Shown here: positions 58,412 through 64,000 of the stretch, in pieces
How the letters are laid out: each line of letters starts with the position of its first letter
Numbering within the stretch: position 1 is the first letter of the stretch
Assembly (NCBI RefSeq): GCF_028279465.1
Contig: NZ_JANQNS010000015.1
Location: forward strand, 558,001 to 622,000
Source: Parasphingopyxis sp.
GTDB lineage: Bacteria; Pseudomonadota; Alphaproteobacteria; Sphingomonadales; Sphingomonadaceae
DNA: 64,000 bases
Direction of reading: 5' to 3'
Notes under the pieces: model-generated
Told to the model about the DNA's origin: nothing
The model's input: the letters and a program-made list of their open reading frames with translations, nothing else
The model's database searches: none
Position numbers and translations under genes: made by a program

Positions 58412-59317
58412 CTATTCCCCGTATCCGTAGTAACTGCTGAAACGCTTGCCGTTTGGCGTGAAGGTGGCGTTGTTGAGCAGCAGCTGGATGTGGTCGCAGC
58501 CGCTCAACAGGCCGAGGCCCTCGCGCAACTCTTCTTCGGTCGTCGTATCGGCCTTGACGACCATCACCGTCTGCCCCGCATGCATGGCCAGCACAGATGC
58601 GGGCGACGCCGACAGCGCCGGCGGCGAATCGAAGATCGCGACGCGGGTCGGGCTCTTGGCGAGCAGCTTGCGGAACACATCGGCGCTGCGCGGCGCCGCC
58701 AGCAATTCGGTGGCGTCATCCGTGCGCTTGCCGGGGCGCAGCAGCGACAGATTGGGAATATCGGTGTGCACAAGGCAAGATTCGATATCGACGGTCGGAT
58801 CTTCGACCGCGTCCATGAGGCCGGGGCCGTCGCCAACGCCCATGAGCGCGGCGATCTGCGGATTGTTGAGATCGCCATCGGCGAGCACGACATCGAGATC
58901 GGTTTCGCGGGCCATGGAGAGCGCCAGATTGACCGAACAGAAGGTCTTTCCCTCGTCCGGTTTCGCCGAACAGACGAGGATCATCCGGCCGTTCTCAATA
59001 GTTACACCGCCCTCGCCCGCCGCGCGCAGCAATAGCTGGCGTTTGACGATACGGAATTCCTCGGCCAGCGCGCCGGGGCGCTGGTCAGGCAAGGCAAAGC
59101 CGCCTTCGGCGAGCGCGACACGGTCGATAGCGACGGTTTCGCCGCCGATCTGTGGCCGTATCGGCACCGTTGCGACGTCATTGGCTGGCGCATGTTGTGC
59201 CGGTGCTTCCGCCGGATATTCGGTTTCGGCTTCGCGCAAAGCTTTGGCGAAGTCGAACTTCTCCGAAGCGCGTTCGAGCAAGGAGCCGGAGGACCGTATG
59301 GAGCTATGCTTGTTCAT
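58412..59317 (-). CDS. XrtA-associated tyrosine autokinase (BY-kinase)
   Basis: 301-residue cytosolic BY-kinase. Walker A is CSAKPDEGKTFCSVNLALS; the A' motif is VVLADGDLNNP, with Asn where many BY-kinases have Arg; Walker B is VAIFDSPPAL. The C-terminus has a short tyrosine cluster (SSYYGYGE), the autophosphorylation site in such kinases. An N-terminal extension of about 90 residues (ALREAETEYPAEAPAQH) is disordered. It controls chain length with the adjacent Wzz-like protein. It lies 11 bp after the chain-length gene. Confidence 0.92.
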   Translation of the reverse strand: MNKHSSIRSSGSLLERASEKFDFAKALREAETEYPAEAPAQHAPANDVATVPIRPQIGGETVAIDRVALAEGGFALPDQRPGALAEEFRIVKRQLLLRAAGEGGVTIENGRMILVCSAKPDEGKTFCSVNLALSMARETDLDVVLADGDLNNPQIAALMGVGDGPGLMDAVEDPTVDIESCLVHTDIPNLSLLRPGKRTDDATELLAAPRSADVFRKLLAKSPTRVAIFDSPPALSASPASVLAMHAGQTVMVVKADTTTEEELREGLGLLSGCDHIQLLLNNATFTPNGKRFSSYYGYGE

Positions 59318-59328
59318 TATTCTGCCCC

Positions 59329-60885
59329 TTATGCCGCCATGCCGCGCTGGATGAATTCGACGACCATCAGTAGCCCCAGCACGCCCACGAGCGCGATCGA
59401 CGCCGCGGCAAACTTGCGGAAGCTCTGCCGGCGGACCTCAGCTTCGGCGGGCCTGACAAATTCGCTGATCGCGCCAAGCACCGGCAGACCGGTGCCGTTT
59501 CCGAGGCGCCGGGCGGTCGGATAGGTCGTCGTCAGCTGGGCTTGCGCAAACGCCGCGCCGAGCCCCATCGCAATCGCGGCAATGAGAACGAGGATCAGCA
59601 ACAACGGGCGGTTCGGGGCCGCCGGCGCGCCCGGCATGCTGGGCGGATCGACGACACGGAAAGTATTGCTGTCTGTTTCGGTGACCACGTCGCCGCGCAG
59701 GCGGACGCGCTCGCGATCGGCAACGAGCTGGTTATATTGGGTCTGCAGCGCCAGATAATCGCGGTCGAGCTGCTGCTGTTCGGCCAGCGACCCCGGATTG
59801 GTCCGGCGCTGGCTCTCGATCGCCTCGAGCCCGGCGCGGATCTGGTCGCGGCGCGCGGTCAGCGCGGCAACCTGCGCCTGCCGGTCGGCCAACATCGAAC
59901 TGAGCGATGTATAGAGCGGGTTAGACGCCGTGGCGCCGCCGCCGGAGCGGCTGCCGCCGCCCTCTCCGCGCGCCGCGGCGCGTGCCCGAGCAATCTGCGA
60001 TTCCAGTGCGATGACGTCAGGGTGCTGGTCGGTCCAGCCCCGGCCACGCGCATCGGCCAGCTGCGCCTGCAATGCATTCAGACGCGCTGTCGCCGGGCCG
60101 GCTACGGAAGGCCCGCCGCCGAAACCCGGAACCCGGGTCGTCGGAGACGTTGCGTTCATCTGCGCCTGTATCGTCGAGAGCGAGCTTTGCGCGGCGGCGA
60201 GATCGTTTTCGATATCGCGTAGCTCGGACCGCGCCTGATCCATGCGCTGGGTGATCGTGCCGGTGCCGGGCAGAACACCGCTGAACTCGCGTTCGAAATT
60301 CGCGCGGCGCTCTTCGAGCTGCTGCAGCCGTTCCTCGCGCTCGGCGATCTGACGATCGAGAAATTCCACCGACTGCGTCGCTTCGGCGCGCGAACCGGCG
60401 AGATTTTCCTCGACGAACACGTCGATCAGCCGCTGGTTGATCTGCTGCGCAAGACTCGGCGAGCCCCAGCTAGCGCTGATCTCGAACATATTGCCGGGCC
60501 GGCCGAAACTGTTCGGGTCCTGCTGCGCGGCGACGACCACATTGGCGCGTAGCTGGCCGGCCAGGCTGCGAACCTGTTCATCGGTCGTCGCTTGCTGTGC
60601 CAGATCGGTCTGGCGAACCACCTGTTCGAGATTGGCCGTGGAGGCCAAAGTCTGGCGGATACGCTCGATATTCGCGCGTTGATCGCGCTCGGAAACACCG
60701 ATCTCGCTGGTCAGAACGCTATCCTGCTGCACATAGATGCGCGCCTGCGAGGTGTAGCTGTTCGGGATCAGGGCGACCACGAGCCAGCCCAGCACCGCGA
60801 CGCCCCAGGCGACGCCCAGCGCGAGCCAGCGGCGTTGCCAAATCGCGTGCAGCGCGATCCTGATTTCTTCGTAAATTCCGTTCAT
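59329..60885 (-). CDS. XrtA-associated polysaccharide chain-length determinant (Wzz family)
   Basis: 518 residues: an N-terminal membrane segment (WLALGVAWGVAVLGWLVVALIPNSYTSQARIYV) opening the Wzz domain, a long periplasmic coiled coil (about 160-420; QIAEREERLQQLEERRANFEREF), and a C-terminal membrane segment (PLLLILVLIAAIAMGLGAAFAQ) with another near the end. It lacks a kinase domain, which is supplied by the separate BY-kinase gene downstream. It sits between the Wza-like and BY-kinase genes, the standard order. Confidence 0.93.
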   Translation of the reverse strand: MNGIYEEIRIALHAIWQRRWLALGVAWGVAVLGWLVVALIPNSYTSQARIYVQQDSVLTSEIGVSERDQRANIERIRQTLASTANLEQVVRQTDLAQQATTDEQVRSLAGQLRANVVVAAQQDPNSFGRPGNMFEISASWGSPSLAQQINQRLIDVFVEENLAGSRAEATQSVEFLDRQIAEREERLQQLEERRANFEREFSGVLPGTGTITQRMDQARSELRDIENDLAAAQSSLSTIQAQMNATSPTTRVPGFGGGPSVAGPATARLNALQAQLADARGRGWTDQHPDVIALESQIARARAAARGEGGGSRSGGGATASNPLYTSLSSMLADRQAQVAALTARRDQIRAGLEAIESQRRTNPGSLAEQQQLDRDYLALQTQYNQLVADRERVRLRGDVVTETDSNTFRVVDPPSMPGAPAAPNRPLLLILVLIAAIAMGLGAAFAQAQLTTTYPTARRLGNGTGLPVLGAISEFVRPAEAEVRRQSFRKFAAASIALVGVLGLLMVVEFIQRGMAA

Positions 60886-60931
60886 GCCGTGGTCGTCGCC
60901 TTTGTCGAATGAGTGGCCGGGGCGCGTTCGA

Positions 60932-61573
60932 TCAGAACATGCTTTCGGGGATGATGATCACGTCGCCCGGTTGCAGGTCGACATTGGCGCTGGTGTCTCC
61001 GCGCCGGAGCAGGCTCGAGATGCGCAGGTCATATTCCTGCTGCTCGCCGGTGATCCGGTCGTGCCGGACGAGGCGTGCGCGATTGCCGGCAGCAAACTCT
61101 GAAAGCCCGCCGACGGCGATCATGGCGTCAAGCAGAGTCATGTTAGCGCGGTACGGGATCGATGCCGGCTCTGCAGTCGCGCCGATGACCCGAATGCGCT
61201 GGGCATAGGTGCCGGAGAACTCGTTGACGATCACGGAGACACGCGGCTCGGTGATATATTGGGAGAGCATCACCGAGATATCGTCGGCGAGCATGGCCGG
61301 CGTCTTGCCGACGGCCACCATGTCTTCGATCAGGGGCGTCGTGATACGGCCGTCCGGACGAACCTGAACCTCGGCACCAAGCTCTGGATTGCGCCAGACG
61401 AACACGGTCAGCTGATCGAGCGGCCCGATCACATATTGTTCACCGGGTCCCTGACTGTTGCTGACAAAGGTCGCCGGCGGCAGTTGCTGGCCGGAACCGC
61501 CCGCGCAACCGGACAGTGCGGCGAGCGAAACACCCAGGAAAAAGGCCGCTTTCGAGGAATTGATGCGCATCAT
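60932..61573 (-). CDS. Exopolysaccharide export lipoprotein (Wza-like)
   Basis: 213 residues from M at 61573 (ATGATG pair; AGAAGG about five bases upstream). Signal and lipobox SLAALSGCAG. The mature part has the poly-export motif YVIGPLDQLTVFVWRNPELGAEVQVRPDGRITTPLIEDM and one SLBB domain (RIRVIGATAEPASIPYRANMTLLDAMIAVGGLSEFAAG ... LQPGDVIIIPESMF). It is shorter than E. coli Wza and should form the periplasmic part of the export channel. It is the first gene of the downstream cluster, 46 bp before the chain-length gene. Confidence 0.92.
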   Translation of the reverse strand: MMRINSSKAAFFLGVSLAALSGCAGGSGQQLPPATFVSNSQGPGEQYVIGPLDQLTVFVWRNPELGAEVQVRPDGRITTPLIEDMVAVGKTPAMLADDISVMLSQYITEPRVSVIVNEFSGTYAQRIRVIGATAEPASIPYRANMTLLDAMIAVGGLSEFAAGNRARLVRHDRITGEQQEYDLRISSLLRRGDTSANVDLQPGDVIIIPESMF

Positions 61574-61633
61574 TAAGCCCTTCTTTTCGGGGCCGATGAC
61601 GTCACTCCCTGCAATACGCGCGAGGGATTCCGG

Positions 61634-61666
61634 CCCTTTCTCTCGTGCGTCATGCACCGGAAAGGG
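61634..61666. promoter_or_regulatory. Nested inverted repeat upstream of the exopolysaccharide operon
   Basis: CCCTTTC (61634-61640) and GAAAGGG (61660-61666) enclose a second pair, GTGC and GCAC. It lies after the decarboxylase stop and about 60-90 bases before the Wza-like start. There is no T-run, so it is a poor intrinsic terminator; an operator or attenuator is possible. Confidence 0.4.
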
Positions 61667-61682
61667 TTAAATTGGTGTTGAG

Positions 61683-62930
61683 CTAAATGGTTATTTTTCC
61701 GCCGTTAACCACGATTTCCGCGGCAATCGGGTGGCTGAGGAAGTTAACCGGGCTGGCGCTTAAACCATAAGCGCCGGACGCGAAAACCGCGACATAGTCG
61801 CCGATTTCGGCCTGCGGGATGGCGATATCGGCCGCCAGCTTGTCGAGCGGCGTGCAAAGCGGGCCGACAATCGTCGCGCTCTCGACCGTTTCCGCGCCCA
61901 TGCGGGACCCGATCGCCACCGGATAGTTGCGCTTCATGACCATGCCGAAATTGCCGGAAGCCGCGAGATGGTGATGCATCCCGCCATCCGTCACGAGGAA
62001 CAGCTGACCCTTGCTCACCTTGCGGTCGAGAATTCGCGCGACATAAACGCCCGCTTCGCCGATCAGCCAGCGGCCGAGTTCGATGATGAAACGCGTGTCG
62101 CGCAGGACTTCGTCGCGCGCGTCGAGCGCCGTGGAAAGCTGCTCGCCAATGGCTTCAACATCGAGCGGCGTGTCATTGGCCGTATAAGGAATACCGAAGC
62201 CACCACCGAGATTGACGCTTTTCGGCGCTTCTCCAATGGCCTGAGCCAGTTCAGCCGCCAGCGCCAGGCTCGCCTTCTGGCTCTCGGCGATGGCATCCGC
62301 ATCGAGCGACTGTGAGCCCGAATAGATGTGAAAACCTCGCCAATCCGCGCCGGACGCGATGATTTCAGTGACCAGCGCCGGCACCCGTTCCTGGTCCACG
62401 CCGAACGGCTTCGCGCCGCCACCCATGCTCATCCCAGAGCCTTTCAGCTCGAAATCGGGGTTCACGCGCACTGCAAGCCGCGGAGTAATGCCCAGTTTCT
62501 CGCCGATTTTCAGGGCGCGGGCGCACTCGCTCTCCGATTCCAGATTGAGCGTTGCGCCGAGCGAAATGGCGAGTTCGAGCTCCGCATCGCGTTTGCCCGG
62601 GCCGGCAAAGCTCACATGCCCCATATCGGCCCCGCAATCGCGCACCCGCTCCAACTCGCCCGCCGAGGCCATGTCGAGACCATCCGTCAGCGTCATAAAA
62701 TGTTTGATAACAGCAGGATGCGGGTTTGCTTTTACGGCAAAATGCAAATGTACCGCCTCGGGCATCGCAGCACGGAAGCGCTCGACCTGACGCGAGGCGA
62801 TTTGTAGGTCATAGGCATAGAAAGGCGTTCGCCCCGCCGCTTCGGCAAGCGCACGCACGCCGACACCGCCGATCGTGAGTTCGCCTTTCTGCGCGGCGAA
62901 GGCGGTGGGAATCGGTCCGATCGGTTTCAT
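61683..62930 (-). CDS. PLP-dependent decarboxylase of the exosortase A system
   Basis: 415 residues from M at 62930, whose ATGA overlaps the ligase stop; a start three codons earlier is possible. Fold type III decarboxylase of the LysA/ornithine group: LHFAVKANPHPAVIK holds the PLP lysine, VNLGGGFGIPYT the phosphate loop, and GPLCTPLDKLA the catalytic Cys. Such enzymes always accompany an acyl-CoA ligase in exosortase A loci and may make an amine that is added to the polymer. Substrate unknown. Confidence 0.9.
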   Translation of the reverse strand: MKPIGPIPTAFAAQKGELTIGGVGVRALAEAAGRTPFYAYDLQIASRQVERFRAAMPEAVHLHFAVKANPHPAVIKHFMTLTDGLDMASAGELERVRDCGADMGHVSFAGPGKRDAELELAISLGATLNLESESECARALKIGEKLGITPRLAVRVNPDFELKGSGMSMGGGAKPFGVDQERVPALVTEIIASGADWRGFHIYSGSQSLDADAIAESQKASLALAAELAQAIGEAPKSVNLGGGFGIPYTANDTPLDVEAIGEQLSTALDARDEVLRDTRFIIELGRWLIGEAGVYVARILDRKVSKGQLFLVTDGGMHHHLAASGNFGMVMKRNYPVAIGSRMGAETVESATIVGPLCTPLDKLAADIAIPQAEIGDYVAVFASGAYGLSASPVNFLSHPIAAEIVVNGGKITI

Positions 62931-64000
62931 ACGCCCCATTTCCGTTCTATTTCAGTGCGATCGAGCTTACCGTTAGGATTTCGTGGTAAGTTGTCCTGCC
63001 AGATGATATCCTGTGGCTGCATGAAATTGGGGAGTTCCGTCTTCAGATAGCGTTTCAGCGCCTCGTCGGCCGGACCGCCCTCCCCGCGCACGACGAGCCG
63101 GATTGCCTGGCCCAGTCGCGCGTCCGATACGCCAAAAGCGCAGGCTTCCGCGGTTTCGCCGCTTTCGATTGCCGCATCCTCGACCTCGCTCGGCGATATG
63201 CGATTGCCCGCGCTCTTGATCATGGCGTCATCGCGCCCGACAAAGCGCAAATAGCCCTCGGCATCGCGGATTACGGTGTCTCCCGACCATACGGCCATGC
63301 CGCCATAATCTGAGAAATCGGGCGCAGGTTTGAAACGTTGCGCTGTTCTTTCAGGATCTTGCCAATAGCCGAGGGCTACCAACGGCCCCGCATGAACCAG
63401 TTCGCCGGGCGCGTCCGGCGCGCATTCGGAGCCATCCGGCGCGACCACCATGATCTCGGCAAAGGGTATGGCGGTACCGATGCTTTCCGGCATGGCGTCG
63501 ATCAATTCTGGCGGCAAGGTGGTGGATCGGAAGGCTTCGGTGAGCCCATACATGGAATGCAGCACGGCGTCAGGAAAGGTTTGGCGCAACGCCCTGACCA
63601 GCGGCACGGGCATCTTGCCGCCACTATTCGTCAGAACCCTAAGTTTTCCGGCATTTTCCGGCGGCCATTCGATCTCCGTGAGCTGCACCCAGAGCGGCGG
63701 GACGCCGGCCAGGATTGTGACGTCATGACGCCCGACCGCCTTCGTGACGTCACGCGCCATCAGATAGTCGAACGGCACGACCGATGCGCCGGCATACCAG
63801 CTCGAAAGCAGCTGATTCTGGCCATAATCGAAGCTGAACGGGAGCACGCATAGAGTGCGGTCACTTGGGCGAACACCGAGATAATGCGCGACGCTGACGG
63901 CACCCAGCCACATATTGGCATGGCTGAGCATCACGCCCTTGGGACGGCCCGTGGAGCCCGATGTATAGAGAATGGCGGCAAGACTGTCCGGATCGCCGTC
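62927..64000 (-). CDS. Exosortase A-associated acyl-CoA ligase / AMP-binding protein (partial)
   Basis: Lacks its N-terminus, which lies beyond the right edge; 357 codons are visible. The frame is open to base 64000 and includes the AMP-binding P-loop TSGSTGRPKG just before the first in-window start codons. Later motifs are YGLTEAFRS (ATP/acyl binding), SGDTVIRDAEGYLRFVGRDD and SAGNRISPSEVE, with the catalytic Lys region KLDRTEI near the end. It probably activates a carboxylic acid for the linked decarboxylase pathway or an acyl-carrier protein. Its stop overlaps the decarboxylase start by 3 bp. Confidence 0.92.
   Translation of the reverse strand, partial: DGDPDSLAAILYTSGSTGRPKGVMLSHANMWLGAVSVAHYLGVRPSDRTLCVLPFSFDYGQNQLLSSWYAGASVVPFDYLMARDVTKAVGRHDVTILAGVPPLWVQLTEIEWPPENAGKLRVLTNSGGKMPVPLVRALRQTFPDAVLHSMYGLTEAFRSTTLPPELIDAMPESIGTAIPFAEIMVVAPDGSECAPDAPGELVHAGPLVALGYWQDPERTAQRFKPAPDFSDYGGMAVWSGDTVIRDAEGYLRFVGRDDAMIKSAGNRISPSEVEDAAIESGETAEACAFGVSDARLGQAIRLVVRGEGGPADEALKRYLKTELPNFMQPQDIIWQDNLPRNPNGKLDRTEIERKWGV

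Noticed and set aside
61634-61666. Intrinsic terminator after the decarboxylase gene
   Set aside because: Stem-loop present but no run of T follows on the minus strand, so a terminator call is not supported.

Overview
The window is a gene-dense, high-GC stretch of an alphaproteobacterial chromosome, most likely order Sphingomonadales. This rests on three things: an XrtA (exosortase A) exopolysaccharide locus with its full set of associated genes, a ChvI/ChvG two-component pair fused to PTS-Ntr genes and divergent from pckA, and sphingomonad-like gene orders (dapA-smpB-DUF2062, hda-ppk1-ppx, purM-purN, pepA-holC, recR-GNAT-def-rmuC). No rRNA, tRNA, CRISPR array, prophage or insertion sequence was seen. 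Most genes are housekeeping genes packed into runs with 1-8 nt overlaps.

Layout. 1-6070: N-terminus of a probable CckA-type histidine kinase, DUF2062, smpB and dapA on the minus strand; slt and greB on the plus strand; an EF-hand-like lipoprotein and ppk2 on the minus strand. 6071-7303: a small AT-richer accessory patch with a hydrolase remnant and one unrecognised membrane protein. 7304-19941: aspS, an acidic lipoprotein, rnd, an I78 inhibitor, ppx, ppk1, hda, a DUF2066 protein, purM, a purN fused to an MmcQ/YjbR domain, a small lipoprotein and ndk. 20040-27673: holC and pepA, then the envelope/maturation run lptD-surA-pdxA-rsmA. 27663-36182: a TPR protein, rsmB, guaB, an M28 peptidase, the slipin/NfeD pair, a DUF937-like protein and pckA.

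36183-43933 is the most unusual block. chvI, chvG, rapZ, manX (EIIA) and ptsH (HPr) are followed without a real gap by a TrmH-family methyltransferase, a membrane-anchored serine hydrolase, a cytochrome P450 and two lipoproteins. No hprK lies between chvG and rapZ, where related bacteria often carry it. The methyltransferase follows ptsH in the same frame after one TGA and appears to start at CTG.

43937-48891: a visibly AT-rich rmuC, def, a GNAT, recR, fmt, truA and a 102-bp nested palindromic repeat. 48915-64000: the XrtA cluster, all on the minus strand. In transcription order it runs acyl-CoA ligase, PLP decarboxylase, Wza-like exporter, Wzz-like chain-length protein, BY-kinase, outer-membrane barrel, ExeA-like ATPase, deacetylase, FemAB, glycosyltransferase, exosortase-EpsI fusion and amidotransferase. 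Together these would build, export and modify an exopolysaccharide and process PEP-CTERM proteins, although no PEP-CTERM substrate lies in the window.

Several starts are non-ATG: GTG for rsmA, chvG and the lipoprotein at 19157; TTG for lptD, ptsH and the GNAT; and probably ATT for pepA and CTG for trmH.
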